Notes: generated by a model not told the origin, from the letters alone. 64,000 bases of DNA from Geothrix fuzhouensis (GCF_024609325.1 NZ_JANHMQ010000004.1:154460-218459), one strand, 5' to 3'; positions 1 to 7,645 are shown, numbered from the stretch's first letter. A program made the numbers and translations.

Positions 1-273
1 AAGGTGCCCGAGACGATCCGCATCCCCCACGAGGAACTCCCCGGCCTGCTCGCTGAGCTGCCCGCGGACCGGCCCCTGCTCCTGGCCGACAGCTCTGGCG
101 TCTACACCAAGGAAGCCGCGCACCTGCTGCTCGACCACGGCTTCACCCAGGTGGCCTGCCTCAACGGCGGCATGCTCCTCTGGGATCAGGAGGGTCTGCC
201 CGTGGCCACCGATGCCGCGGCCCTCCTCTACGGGCCCTGCCCCTGCGTGCTGCGCCCCCGGAAAGGCCGCTGA
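1..273 (+). CDS. Rhodanese-like domain protein, 5' end outside the window
   Basis: The reading frame is open from base 1 and ends in TGA at 271-273. The 90 visible residues match the second half of a rhodanese domain, ending with the usual GGM-x-x-W block (LNGGMLLW). Where active rhodaneses have the CxxGxR loop with its catalytic cysteine, this protein reads LADSSGVYTK, so the sulfur-carrying cysteine is absent and sulfurtransferase activity is doubtful. The first half of the domain must lie upstream, so the GTG at 4 is probably not the start. Its stop overlaps the next start (TGATG), indicating cotranscription with the arsenic genes. Confidence 0.7.
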   Translation, partial: KVPETIRIPHEELPGLLAELPADRPLLLADSSGVYTKEAAHLLLDHGFTQVACLNGGMLLWDQEGLPVATDAAALLYGPCPCVLRPRKGR

Positions 274-755
274 TGATCCGCTCCGTCCTGCCCATCGACG
301 CCCCGGCCCTGGCCGACATCTACAACCCCTATGTGCGGGGCACCATCATCACCTTTGAGGAGGAACCGGTCTCGGTGGCTGAGATGGGAGCACGCATCGC
401 CAAGGTGACGGCCGCGTTTCCCTGGCTCGTCTGGGAGGAGGATGGCGTGGTGCTGGGCTACGCCTATGGCTCCACCTGGCGGACCCGGCACGCCTACCGC
501 TTCGCCGTGGAGACCACCGTCTACCTGGCCCAGGGCCACCACGGGAAGGGACGGGGCGCCGCGCTCTACGAGGCGCTGCTGGTGGAGCTCAAGCAGCGCG
601 GCTTCCACTCGGCCCTGGGCTGTCTGGGCCTGCCCAACGCGCCCAGCGTGCGGCTCCACGAGAAGCTCGGCTTCCGGAAGGTGGGTCACATGACCGAGGC
701 CGGCTGGAAGTTCGGCGCCTGGGTGGATGTGGGATTCTGGGAACGGATGCTGTGA
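273..755 (+). CDS. arsN: GNAT N-acetyltransferase of the Bar/PAT family, ArsN-type
   Basis: A 160-residue GNAT enzyme. The second half closely follows phosphinothricin acetyltransferase: VETTVYL (around the Bar catalytic glutamate), the acetyl-CoA loop [15 protein letters not shown], then [16 protein letters not shown] and the end [16 protein letters not shown]. Family members convert amino-acid-like antibiotics such as phosphinothricin or arsinothricin into N-acetyl forms. Members found in ars operons are called ArsN and detoxify arsinothricin. Here the gene overlaps the upstream rhodanese-like gene by one base and lies 10 bases before arsC, which favours the ArsN reading. A methionine sulfoximine/phosphinothricin acetyltransferase without a role in arsenic resistance is the main alternative. 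Confidence 0.75.
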   Translation: MIRSVLPIDAPALADIYNPYVRGTIITFEEEPVSVAEMGARIAKVTAAFPWLVWEEDGVVLGYAYGSTWRTRHAYRFAVETTVYLAQGHHGKGRGAALYEALLVELKQRGFHSALGCLGLPNAPSVRLHEKLGFRKVGHMTEAGWKFGAWVDVGFWERML

Positions 756-765
756 AGGAGTCACG

Positions 766-1185
766 GTGACCTCGATTCTCTTCCTCTGCGTGGCCAACAG
801 CGCCCGGTCCCAGCTGGGCGAAGGCCTGTCGCGCCAGCTCTTCCCGGGCTTCCGCATCCAGAGCGCCGGAAGCCGGCCGAGCCGCGTGAACCCCTTCGCC
901 ATCGAGGCCCTGGCGGAGCGGGGCATCGATGCCTCGACGCACACCTCGAAGCCCGTGTCGGACATCGACCCGGCCTCCGTGGACCTGGTCATCACCCTCT
1001 GCGCCGAGGAAGTGTGCCCCGCCTTCCTGGGCCGGGCCGAGCGCTTGCACTGGCCCATCCCGGACCCTGCCAGCGACGATCCCACGCTCACGCCCGAGGA
1101 CCTGCGGACCCGTTTCCGCGCCGCCCGCGACGAGATCGCCCGTCGCTTGGAGGCCCTGGGGCAAGAACGGGGCTGGGTTTCATGA
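766..1185 (+). CDS. arsC: Arsenate reductase, thioredoxin-coupled low-molecular-weight phosphatase type
   Basis: This 139-residue protein reduces arsenate to arsenite using a cysteine relay. The N-terminal P-loop reads CVANSARS (Cys8, Arg14), the C-x5-R phosphatase signature. Cys79 and Cys84 in LCAEEVC are the two further cysteines of the Staphylococcus-type ArsC relay. The aspartate loop is PIPDPA. The start is taken as GTG 766 because AAGGAG at 755-760 is correctly spaced; the in-frame ATG at 727 lies inside the preceding gene and would add 13 unrelated residues. It ends exactly where the operator in front of arsR begins. Confidence 0.9.
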   Translation: MTSILFLCVANSARSQLGEGLSRQLFPGFRIQSAGSRPSRVNPFAIEALAERGIDASTHTSKPVSDIDPASVDLVITLCAEEVCPAFLGRAERLHWPIPDPASDDPTLTPEDLRTRFRAARDEIARRLEALGQERGWVS

Positions 1186-1227
1186 ATTTCGAAAAAAATC
1201 GAAATTAGACCTTGCAAGCTATTTCGA
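1185..1227. promoter_or_regulatory. Putative ArsR operator in front of arsR
   Basis: A perfect 8+8 inverted repeat, AATTTCGA (1185-1192) and TCGAAATT (1199-1206), is separated by six A residues. A third half-site ATTTCGA lies at 1221-1227. The region is strikingly AT-rich for this genome and ends about 30 bases before the arsR start. Dyads of this size next to arsR genes are typical ArsR sites, so ArsR probably represses its own transcript (arsR-arsM-arsP-redox protein) from here. No promoter hexamers were assigned. Confidence 0.65.
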
Positions 1228-1256
1228 TAAATCTAGAATTAAGCCAGGAGGAGACC

Positions 1257-1592
1257 ATGACCGGGCGTGTGGAACAGGCGGCAGAGCGGCTGAAGGCCCT
1301 CGGGCATCCGGTCCGCTTGGCCATCCTGCGCCGCGTGGTGCAGGGCCCCGAGGCGGGGACGCCCGCCGGAGAGCTGCAGTCGCGCCTGGACATCCCGGCT
1401 TCTACCCTCAGCCATCATCTGGCCACCCTCGCCGACGCCGGCCTGGTGCAGGTGGCCCGGGAAGGCACCACGCTCCGCTACCGCGCCGATTTCGGCGTGC
1501 TGCACGCCCTCACCGACTACCTCTGGCAGGACTGCTGCGCCGGTGGCGCCGCGGAACCGCCGCCCCCTTCGCCCTGCTGCGACAGGGACTGA
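1257..1592 (+). CDS. arsR: ArsR-family arsenite-responsive repressor
   Basis: A 111-residue winged-helix repressor with the recognition-helix segment [18 protein letters not shown] at about 48-65. The classical ELCVCDL sensor is absent. Instead there are two C-terminal cysteine pairs, Cys93-Cys94 (DCCAG) and Cys107-Cys108 (PCCDRD), resembling ArsR proteins that bind arsenite near the C-terminus. The start is ATG 1257, preceded by the strong ribosome site AGGAGGAG at 1246-1253; the earlier in-frame ATG at 1212 would place the operator inside the gene. It should repress the downstream arsM-arsP genes until arsenite binds. Confidence 0.9.
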   Translation: MTGRVEQAAERLKALGHPVRLAILRRVVQGPEAGTPAGELQSRLDIPASTLSHHLATLADAGLVQVAREGTTLRYRADFGVLHALTDYLWQDCCAGGAAEPPPPSPCCDRD

Positions 1593-1659
1593 CCTTCCAT
1601 CACCCTGGGACGTGGATGCCTCCGGTGTCCCGGGAAACCTCCATCTGAAAGGCCCCACC

Positions 1660-2511
1660 ATGGAACCCGAAACCCTCAAATCCGCCGTCCGCGACCGCTA
1701 CGCCGGCTTCGTCACCAAGAACCAGGGCTGCTGTGGGCCTGCCGCCTCCTGCGGCTGCGCTCCCGGCGACGCCAGCCTGGATGTGGGCTACGACCCGAAG
1801 GACCTGGCCGCCGTGCCCGAGGGCGCCAACCTGGGCCTGGGCTGCGGCAACCCCGTGGCCCTGGCCGCGCTGAAGTCCGGCGAGACCGTGCTGGACCTGG
1901 GCTCCGGCGCGGGCTTCGACGCCTTCCTCGCCGCCCAGCGCGTGGGCCCTGAAGGCCGCGTCATCGGCGTGGACATGACGCCGGAGATGATCGAGCGCGC
2001 CACGTCCCTGGCCCGGAAGCACGGCTACGGGAATGTCGAGTTCCGCCAGGGCGACATCGAGGCCCTGCCCGTGGACGACGCCAGCGTGGACGTCATCCTC
2101 TCCAACTGCGTGGTGAACCTCGCCCCGGACAAGGCCAAGGTCTTCCGCGAGGCTTACCGTGTGCTGAAGCCCGGCGGCCGCCTCCACGTCTCCGATCTGG
2201 TGCTGGCTCGGCCTCTGCCTGAAGCGCTGCTCCAGGACATGGACATCTACGCGGCCTGCGTATCCGGCGCGACCCTCAAGGACGACTACCTGGCCGCCCT
2301 CCGGGCCGCGGGCTTCGAAGGCGTGGCCGTGACCTCCGAGCGGCGCTTCGGGCTGGATGAACTGTCGCCGGAGCTGATGGCCTTAGCCAAAGAACGCTAC
2401 CCGGGCATGAGTCCGGAGGAGCTGGAGCAGCTGGCGGGCTCCGTGCTCAGCGTCCAGGTGGAGGCCACCAAGACGGTGAAGGCCTGCTGCGCGCCCGGCT
2501 GCTGCGGGTGA
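1660..2511 (+). CDS. arsM: Arsenite S-adenosylmethionine methyltransferase
   Basis: A 283-residue class I methyltransferase that methylates arsenite. The SAM loop is LDLGSGAG (78-85). The three cysteines that bind As(III) in ArsM are recognisable as Cys62 (GLGCGNP), Cys150 (SNCVVNL) and Cys200 (AACVSGA). Extra cysteines occur at the N-terminus ([12 protein letters not shown], 22-33) and the extreme C-terminus (CCAPGCCG), which may help capture arsenite. The start is ATG 1660; only a weak GAAAGG lies upstream. It sits between arsR and the ArsP-type permease, fitting methylation followed by export of organoarsenicals. Confidence 0.93.
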   Translation: MEPETLKSAVRDRYAGFVTKNQGCCGPAASCGCAPGDASLDVGYDPKDLAAVPEGANLGLGCGNPVALAALKSGETVLDLGSGAGFDAFLAAQRVGPEGRVIGVDMTPEMIERATSLARKHGYGNVEFRQGDIEALPVDDASVDVILSNCVVNLAPDKAKVFREAYRVLKPGGRLHVSDLVLARPLPEALLQDMDIYAACVSGATLKDDYLAALRAAGFEGVAVTSERRFGLDELSPELMALAKERYPGMSPEELEQLAGSVLSVQVEATKTVKACCAPGCCG

Positions 2512-2518
2512 GGGTGCC

Positions 2519-3592
2519 ATGACGGATGCTTCGAAAAGCTGTGCTTGTGCTGCGCCGACGCCGACTCCGCGCGGCGGCTTCTGGACATCGGGGGGGTGGC
2601 TGCTGGCCGCCCTCCCGGTCTGGGTCGGGCTTTACCTAGCGCTCCACCCGGCCGCCGACTGGCTGGCCTTCCGGGTCTTCGGCCTGGCGCCCGGCAGCCG
2701 CCTCGGCGAGGCGGTGGCCTTCTTCGCCTACGACGCGCCCAAGGTGCTGATGCTCCTGGCGGTCGTGGTGCTGGGCGTCAGCTTCGTGCAGACCTTCCTC
2801 AGCGCGGAACGCACCCGTGACCTGCTGGCCAAGCGCACGGGCGCCTGGGGCAACCTGCTGGCCTCGCTGCTGGGCATCGCCACGCCCTTCTGCTCCTGCT
2901 CGGCGGTGCCGCTGTTCATCGGCTTCGTGCGGGTGGGCGTGCCCCTGGGCGCCACCTTCAGCTTCCTGGTGTCGGCCCCCATGGTGAACGAGGTGGCCCT
3001 GTTCCTGCTGTGGGGCCTCTTCGGCTGGCGCATCGCCCTCCTCTACACCGTGACGGGCGTGGCCGTGGCCTTCGTGTCGGGCTTGATCCTCGGGAAGCTC
3101 CGCATGGAGCGGCACCTCGAACCTTGGGTGATGACCGTGCCCTTCACGGCCGCCGAGGCGGGGAGTGGCCCCGCCGGGATCGGCGCCCGCCTGGATCTGG
3201 CGCTCCAGGCGACGAAGGACATCGTCCGCAAGGTGTGGCTCTACGTACTGGCGGGCATCGCCGTGGGGGCCTTCCTGCACGGCTATGTGCCGGCGGAGCT
3301 GCTGGCGCGCTTCATGGGCAAGTCCGCCTGGTGGAGCGTGCCCCTGGCCGTCCTCATCGGCGTGCCCCTGTACTCCAACGCCGCCGGCATCATCCCCATC
3401 GTGCAGGTGCTGCTGGCCAAGGGCGCGGCTCTGGGCACGGCCCTGGCGTTCATGATGGCGGTCACGGGGCTATCCCTGCCCGAGACGGTCATTCTGCGGA
3501 AGGTGCTGAAGCCGCGCCTGCTGGGCGTCTTCCTGGGCGTCGTCGCCGCGGGGATCGTGCTGGTGGGCTACTTGTTCAATGTGTTGATGTAG
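2519..3592 (+). CDS. arsP: ArsP-type organoarsenical permease (YraQ/DUF318 family)
   Basis: A 357-residue inner-membrane permease with about eight to ten hydrophobic segments in two pseudo-symmetric halves. The family signature TPFCSCSAVPLFIGF lies at 122-136 and its counterpart GVPLYSNAAGIIP in the second half. The N-terminus has an extra short Cys motif (SCAC, 7-10). ArsP proteins of this family export trivalent methylated or aromatic arsenicals. Position directly after arsM (7 bases after its stop) supports that role over other YraQ-type permeases. A small CxxC protein follows, as is common for this permease family. Confidence 0.8.
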   Translation: MTDASKSCACAAPTPTPRGGFWTSGGWLLAALPVWVGLYLALHPAADWLAFRVFGLAPGSRLGEAVAFFAYDAPKVLMLLAVVVLGVSFVQTFLSAERTRDLLAKRTGAWGNLLASLLGIATPFCSCSAVPLFIGFVRVGVPLGATFSFLVSAPMVNEVALFLLWGLFGWRIALLYTVTGVAVAFVSGLILGKLRMERHLEPWVMTVPFTAAEAGSGPAGIGARLDLALQATKDIVRKVWLYVLAGIAVGAFLHGYVPAELLARFMGKSAWWSVPLAVLIGVPLYSNAAGIIPIVQVLLAKGAALGTALAFMMAVTGLSLPETVILRKVLKPRLLGVFLGVVAAGIVLVGYLFNVLM

Positions 3593-3600
3593 GAGTGACC

Positions 3601-3831
3601 ATGAAGATCGAAGTGCTGGGTAGCGGTTGCGCCAAGTGCAAGCTGCTGGCGGAACGGGCCGAGGAGGCCGCCAAGGGACTGGGGGTGGATTTCTCCCTGG
3701 TGAAAGTCACGGAGTACCCGGACATCGTGGCCCGGGGCGTGATGTCCACGCCGGGCCTGGTGGTGGACGGTGTGGTGAAGAGCCAGGGCCACGTGCCCAC
3801 GGTGGCGGCCATCCGCGACCTGCTGCGGTAG
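3601..3831 (+). CDS. Small thioredoxin-like redox-active disulfide protein
   Basis: A 76-residue thioredoxin-fold protein of the MTH895/TIGR00412 type, with the redox motif CAKC at residues 10-13 (GSGCAKC) and the cis-proline segment MSTPGLVVDG. TAGGAG at 3591-3596 is its ribosome site and overlaps the end of the permease gene, so the two are probably cotranslated. Members often accompany YraQ/ArsP permeases and may reduce the transported compound or a partner protein. The exact partner here is not evident. Confidence 0.8.
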   Translation: MKIEVLGSGCAKCKLLAERAEEAAKGLGVDFSLVKVTEYPDIVARGVMSTPGLVVDGVVKSQGHVPTVAAIRDLLR

Positions 3832-3858
3832 GATTTCCCCACACCGCGAGGGGAGTTC

Positions 3859-4899
3859 ATGCGCATCGGCATCCTGGGTTATGGCCGCTTCGGGCGCGCT
3901 CTGGGCGAGCTGCTCCGCGAGGCCGGCCATGGCTATCGGGCCTGGGATCCAGCGGTGGAGGTGCCGGCGGAACACCGGGCTCCGGGGCTCCAGGAGTTGG
4001 CGGAGGCCGAGGCCCTGGTGCTGGCGGTGCCCATCGCCGCCCAAGCCGCCGTGCTGGCGAGCCTGCGGCCCCACCTGCGGCCGGACCAGCTGGTCTTCGA
4101 CGTGGGTAGCGTGAAGTCGGGCCCTTGCGCCCTAATGGACGCCCAGTTGGGGGCGGCCATCCCCCATGCCGGGACGCATCCCCTCTTCGGCCCCGTGAGC
4201 CTGGCCCGGGCGGAGCGGCCGCTGCGCGTGGTGCTCTGCCCCTCGGCCCGGCATCCGGCTGCGGCCGACCGCGTGCAGGCCCTGTTCGAGAGCCTGGGCT
4301 GCGAGGTGTTGCGTCAGAGCCCCGAGGACCACGACCGGGTTATGGCCACCACCCACGCTCTCACCTTCTTCATCGCCAAGGGCCTGCTGGCCGTGGGTGC
4401 CGGGGCCGAGCTGCCCTTCACGCCGCCCTCCTTCCACGCCATCGCCCGCACGCTGGAGTCCGTGCGCGAGGACGCGGGCCACCTCTTCGCCGCGCTGCAG
4501 AACCAGAACCCCTTCGCCGCCGGGGCCCGGGAAGGCCTGCTGGAGGCCCTCTCCGCCATCCACCAAACCCTGGCGGAAGCCGTGGCCGAAGGCGCGGACG
4601 AGCAGCAGCTGGCCATCCCCAGCCTGGGAGAGCGGTCCCCCATCCTCCAGGAGACCCGCGACCACATCGACGCCCTGGACCAGGAGCTGGTGGCTCTCCT
4701 CGCCCGCCGCACGGAGCTGGTGCTGCGGGCGGGCCGCGCCAAGGCGGAGCTGGGCCTGCCCGTGCACGACCCCGACCGCGAAGCCTCGCAGCTCCAGGCC
4801 CGCCGGGCCTGGGCCCAGGAGGCCCACCTGGACGAGCAGGGCGTGGCGGACGTCTTCCGGGCCGTGCTGCGCGCCTCGCGCGCCGCCCAGGGACGTTAA
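3859..4899 (+). CDS. tyrA: Bifunctional prephenate dehydrogenase / chorismate mutase, dehydrogenase first
   Basis: A 346-residue fusion for tyrosine synthesis. Residues 1-255 are a prephenate dehydrogenase: NAD-binding GYGRFG at 7-12, substrate segment GTHPLFGP at 105-112, and THALTFF with His166. Residues 264-346 are an AroQ-type chorismate mutase (RDHIDALDQELVALLARR, then KAELGLPVHDPDRE). The order is the reverse of the enterobacterial T-protein, where the mutase is N-terminal. GAGGGGAG precedes ATG 3859. The gene is probably a separate unit from the arsenic operon despite the 27-base gap. Confidence 0.88.
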   Translation: MRIGILGYGRFGRALGELLREAGHGYRAWDPAVEVPAEHRAPGLQELAEAEALVLAVPIAAQAAVLASLRPHLRPDQLVFDVGSVKSGPCALMDAQLGAAIPHAGTHPLFGPVSLARAERPLRVVLCPSARHPAAADRVQALFESLGCEVLRQSPEDHDRVMATTHALTFFIAKGLLAVGAGAELPFTPPSFHAIARTLESVREDAGHLFAALQNQNPFAAGAREGLLEALSAIHQTLAEAVAEGADEQQLAIPSLGERSPILQETRDHIDALDQELVALLARRTELVLRAGRAKAELGLPVHDPDREASQLQARRAWAQEAHLDEQGVADVFRAVLRASRAAQGR

Positions 4900-4906
4900 G
4901 GCACGC

Positions 4907-5608
4907 TTAGAAAGGCAGGTCCAGGGCCTTGCACAGGAAGGCGACGAGGGGAGCGGCCTGCCGGCAGGCGGCGGCCACCTGGTCGACGAAATCGGGAGCC
5001 AGCACCTGGGCGTTCGTGAAGCCGGTGGAGGTGTAGAAGTCCTTGAGCTTGAGGTCCTCCGCGCAGGGGTGGTCGGGATCGAAGCCCTGGGGGACCCGCT
5101 TGAGCGCGTCGCCTTCGATCTCCAGCCCGGACTTCCGGAGGGCCTTCCAGGCGGCGGGCTTGGTGGCGATGGCCTGGCGGACCTTGAACAGCGCATCGGG
5201 ATCCGGGTGCCAGAGGCCGCCCCCCGCGAAGCTGCCGCCGGGCTCCAGGTGGAGGTAGAAGCCGGGCCCGTGGACGCCCCCGGCCAGCATGGCCCGGTGG
5301 GGGAAGTGGGCCGCGACGTGGGTCTTGTACGGCGTCTTGTCCTTGGCGAACCGCGTATCGCGGTAGATCCGGAACATGGAGCCGCCCGAGGGCCGCGGAT
5401 CGGCGATGAAGTGGCGGCTGATGGATGCCAGCGGGCCGCTGAAGGCGGCGATGAGGCGAAGCATCGGCTCCCGAGCCTCGGCCTCGTACCGCGCCTTGTA
5501 CTCCAGGAACCACGCGCGCTCGTTGTGGGCCTTCAGGTCCTTAAGGAACCGGAAGAGGCCTGGGCCCAGCGGGTTCTCCAGTCCAGAGGGAGTCGTCTTT
5601 GCGGCCAC
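4907..5608 (-). CDS. DUF2461 family protein
   Basis: A 233-residue soluble protein matching the TIGR02453/DUF2461 family by its opening (LFRFLKDLKAHNERAWF), the central RIYRDTRFAKDKTPYKTH block and GGGLWHP. The biochemical function of the family is not established. The start is GTG 5608, with GGAGG five bases upstream on the minus strand. It converges on tyrA with 7 bases between the two stops. Confidence 0.8.
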   Translation of the reverse strand: MAAKTTPSGLENPLGPGLFRFLKDLKAHNERAWFLEYKARYEAEAREPMLRLIAAFSGPLASISRHFIADPRPSGGSMFRIYRDTRFAKDKTPYKTHVAAHFPHRAMLAGGVHGPGFYLHLEPGGSFAGGGLWHPDPDALFKVRQAIATKPAAWKALRKSGLEIEGDALKRVPQGFDPDHPCAEDLKLKDFYTSTGFTNAQVLAPDFVDQVAAACRQAAPLVAFLCKALDLPF

Positions 5609-5652
5609 ATCGCCTCCGGGAGGGTGCCATCAGGTTACGCCCAAAATGAGAC

Positions 5653-5710
5653 GGCCCCCGCTCGGGGGCCCCACCACGAGCACGCGTCGAGAGGCACCGA
5701 GGTGCCTGCA
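5653..5710. repeat. Diverged copy of the hairpin block found in the sodB tail array
   Basis: The hairpin GGCCCCC/GGGGGCC (5653-5670) is followed by CACGAGCACGCG and then AGGCACC-GA-GGTGCCT, another perfect hairpin. The same order occurs at about 6034-6090 and 6295-6350 with base changes, so this is a third, diverged copy of that block standing outside the tandem array. Confidence 0.6.
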
Positions 5711-5728
5711 CCCATGGGCTTGCCTGAA

Positions 5729-5760
5729 CGCAGAAGGCCGCCTTTCGGCGGCCTTCTGCG
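5729..5760. terminator. Strong 14-bp hairpin
   Basis: CGCAGAAGGCCGCC (5729-5742) pairs perfectly with GGCGGCCTTCTGCG (5747-5760) around a TTTC loop. It lies between the DUF2461 start and the sodB-side repeats. No clear U-run follows on either strand, so it may be a transcript-end stabiliser rather than an intrinsic terminator. Confidence 0.45.
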
Positions 5761-5765
5761 TCGGT

Positions 5766-5835
5766 GGCATAACCTCCTCGCCGGGTCCCGACTACGCAGG
5801 CTGCCCCGCAGCCTGCGTAGTCACCCGGCGGTCGG
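5766..5835. repeat. REP-like element, copy 1
   Basis: A 70-base block, repeated at 6357-6426 exactly 591 bases downstream. It contains a 15-bp perfect stem (GACTACGCAGGCTGC with GCAGCCTGCGTAGTC) enclosed by GCCGGGT and ACCCGGC. The related outer arms recur after frr at about 28.33 kb, so this is a dispersed palindromic family. Confidence 0.7.
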
Positions 5836-5928
5836 TCACTTCCCGAAGCTCTTGCTGACTTCGCTCCACTTGATGTTCTCGACAAATGCTTCGAGATACT
5901 TCGCGCGGGCGGTGCCGTAATCCACCAT
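5836..5928 (-). pseudogene. Duplicate of the last 30 codons of sodB, copy 1
   Basis: On the minus strand this is a 30-codon frame starting at an ATG and matching the SodB C-terminus (MVDYGTARAKYLEAFVEN and onwards). It differs from sodB by Ser instead of Arg at position 27 and by TGA instead of TAA as stop. Homology to sodB begins at the CATGG around the methionine codon, so the copy starts right after the metal ligands of the parent enzyme and cannot be an active dismutase. GGAG motifs lie upstream of the ATG, so expression as a micropeptide is possible but unproven. Confidence 0.75.
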
Positions 5929-6096
5929 GGAGGCTCCGTCTCCAAGAGCGCAGGCCCGAAGGGACAAGCGATTGGGAGCACAGCGCGGGGCGCTGTGCGA
6001 TAGACGGAGGTGTGCGACAGGAGAATAAAGGCGGGCCCCCGATCCGGGGGCCCAACCGCGAGCACGCGTTGAGAGGCGCTGAGGCGCTCGCGCGCC
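5929..6096. repeat. Structured spacer of the sodB tail array, copy 1
   Basis: 168 bases joining the two sodB-tail copies. Contents: an outer stem CTCCGTCT (5934-5941) with AGACGGAG (6002-6009), an inner perfect hairpin GCACAGCGC (5978-5986) with GCGCTGTGC (5990-5998), and a second hairpin GGGCCCCCG/CGGGGGCCC near 6034-6054 followed by the block also seen at 5653-5710. The first two stems recur in opposite orientation between nusG and rplK. Confidence 0.7.
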
Positions 6097-6189
6097 TTAC
6101 TTCCCGAAGCGCTTGCTGACTTCGCTCCACTTGATGTTCTCGACAAATGCTTCGAGATACTTCGCGCGGGCGGTGCCGTAATCCACCAT
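6097..6189 (-). pseudogene. Duplicate of the last 30 codons of sodB, copy 2
   Basis: The second 30-codon copy of the SodB C-terminus, starting at ATG 6189 and ending in TAA like the parent gene, with all 30 residues identical to the SodB tail. Together with its spacer it forms the second unit of a 261-base tandem repeat that is nearly identical to the first, which indicates recent duplication. Confidence 0.75.
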
Positions 6190-6356
6190 GGAGGCTCCGT
6201 CTCCAAGAGCGCAGGCCCGAAGGGACAAGCGATTGGGAGCACAGCGCGGGGCGCTGTGCGATAGCCGGAGGTGTGCGACAGGAGAATAAAGGCGGGCCCC
6301 CGATCCGGGGGCCCAACCGCGAGCACGCGTTGAGAGGCGCTGAGGCGCTCGCGCGC
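6190..6356. repeat. Structured spacer of the sodB tail array, copy 2
   Basis: Nearly identical to 5929-6096. One visible difference changes the outer stem partner to AGCCGGAG (6263-6270), creating a mismatch, while the inner hairpin is intact. At its end it runs into the second REP-like copy instead of directly into a sodB tail. Confidence 0.7.
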
Positions 6357-6426
6357 GGCATAACCTCCTCGCCGGGTCCCGACTACGCAGGCTGCCCCGC
6401 AGCCTGCTTCGTCACCCGGCGGTCGG
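6357..6426. repeat. REP-like element, copy 2
   Basis: Second copy of the 70-base block at 5766-5835. The inner stem is no longer perfect because GCGTAGTC has become GCTTCGTC. It abuts the stop codon of the intact sodB gene. Confidence 0.7.
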
Positions 6427-7005
6427 TTACTTCCCGAAGCGCTTGCTGACTTCGCTCCACTTGATGTTCTCGACAAATGCTTCGAGATACTTCGCGCGGG
6501 CGGTGCCGTAATCCACCATGAACGCGTGCTCCCACGAGTCCAGCACCACGAGCAGGTCCTGCTCGATGGGCAGGCCCAGGTGATGCTCGGCCACGAAGTA
6601 GGTGTGCAGCTTGCCGTCGCGGCGGTTGCGGGTGAGCAGGGCCCAGCCGGGCCCGCAGAGCGCTGTGGCCTTGAGGTCGGCGATCACCTTGTCCTTGCCG
6701 CCCACGGCATCCAGGGCGGCCTTGAGGCCGGCACTGATGGTCTGGTCGGCGCCCAGGTTCTCGAAGTAGAGCTCATGGAGGAAGGAGCCGTTGAAGGCCA
6801 CGGCCTCGCGGCGCTTCAGCTCGCTGTACTCGTTGAAGGAGTAGTTGGCCTTGGTGTTGTCCGCCGCCGCCAGCTTCTCCTCGATCTCGTTCAGCTTGGT
6901 GACATAGCCCTTGTAGAGGCCGAAGTGCTGGTCCAGCTGGGAATCGCTGAGTCCCTTCAGGGCGCCGCCCTTCAGGTGGTCGTAGTTCTTGGCGGTGTAA
7001 GCCAT
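6427..7005 (-). CDS. sodB: Superoxide dismutase, Fe/Mn family
   Basis: A 192-residue cytoplasmic superoxide dismutase. The four metal ligands can be placed at His27 (QHFGLYKGYV), His77 (SFLHELYFENL), Asp156 and His160 (LDSWEHAF). It is somewhat diverged from the enterobacterial enzymes and the sequence alone does not settle iron or manganese use. The start ATG 7005 follows GGAGA on the minus strand. No signal peptide is present. Its 3' end is followed by the tandem tail copies described above. Neighbouring dps and rubrerythrin make this an oxidative-stress area. Confidence 0.88.
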   Translation of the reverse strand: MAYTAKNYDHLKGGALKGLSDSQLDQHFGLYKGYVTKLNEIEEKLAAADNTKANYSFNEYSELKRREAVAFNGSFLHELYFENLGADQTISAGLKAALDAVGGKDKVIADLKATALCGPGWALLTRNRRDGKLHTYFVAEHHLGLPIEQDLLVVLDSWEHAFMVDYGTARAKYLEAFVENIKWSEVSKRFGK

Positions 7006-7147
7006 GGGTGTCTCCTTGGCAGCGCGACGCGCGGATGAGTAGTTTACTTAAGAAGTCGGAAATTGGATGAAACAGGCACAATGTTCAGGTGCGGGTCCGG
7101 TATCAGACGCGGCGGCCGGGCTTGGCCCGGACACCGCGTGGGGGTGC

Positions 7148-7196
7148 ACGAGGGGGGACGCAGAGGACGCGAAGCGTCCGGGCGGTCCCCCCTCGT
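7148..7196. terminator. Long hairpin between dps and sodB
   Basis: ACGAGGGGGGAC (7148-7159) pairs with GTCCCCCCTCGT (7185-7196), enclosing a smaller GGACGC/GCGTCC stem. It lies five bases beyond the dps stop, so it probably marks the end of the rubrerythrin-dps transcript. The U-run is weak. Confidence 0.5.
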
Positions 7197-7201
7197 TTAG
7201 G

Positions 7202-7645
7202 TCAACCAAGCATCTCCCGCAGGAACCACGCCTCTTTCTGGTGGACCTGCACGAAGCGGGTGAGGAGGTCGGCGGTGCCGGGGTCGCCGGCGCCATTGGC
7301 CAGCTCGATGCCCTCGTGCATGTAGGTGATGACCGTCTCCTCGTTGGCCAGGGCCTCCTTCAGCATGGCTTCGGGATCCAGGCGGGCGGAAGGGCTGGAG
7401 ATCTCCGCCTTCGACTGGGCTTCGATCTGGGCCGGGGCGTGCAGGGGCGTGCCGCCGACCATGCGGATGCGTTCCGCCAGCTCGTCCACGGTGTCGTCGG
7501 CGGCGGTGTAGAGGTCCTCGAAGCGCAGGTGGTAATCGCGGAAGTGGGGGCCGGTGACGGTCCAGTGGTAGCGCTTGGCGTTCAGGGCCAGCACGAAGGC
7601 AGTGGCCAATTCGGCATTCAGATGGTCGATGACGGAACGGTTCAC
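7202..7645 (-). CDS. dps: Dps-family DNA-protecting ferritin-like protein
   Basis: A 147-residue Dps protein that stores iron in a dodecameric shell and limits hydroxyl radical formation. The ferroxidase pattern is visible as His27 (KRYHWTVTG), His39 (FRDYHLRFEDLY) and the DDTVDELAERI helix. The GTG at 7645 is chosen because GAGGAG lies 6-7 bases upstream; the alternative ATG at 7672 would overlap the preceding gene. It is the last gene of a rubrerythrin-DUF3501-dps series. Confidence 0.85.
   Translation of the reverse strand: MNRSVIDHLNAELATAFVLALNAKRYHWTVTGPHFRDYHLRFEDLYTAADDTVDELAERIRMVGGTPLHAPAQIEAQSKAEISSPSARLDPEAMLKEALANEETVITYMHEGIELANGAGDPGTADLLTRFVQVHQKEAWFLREMLG

Noticed and set aside
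5541..6476. A 311-codon minus-strand frame with internally repeated peptides across the sodB array
   Set aside because: The peptide repeats are a by-product of the 261-base tandem DNA repeat; the frame is not that of sodB and contains no known domain.
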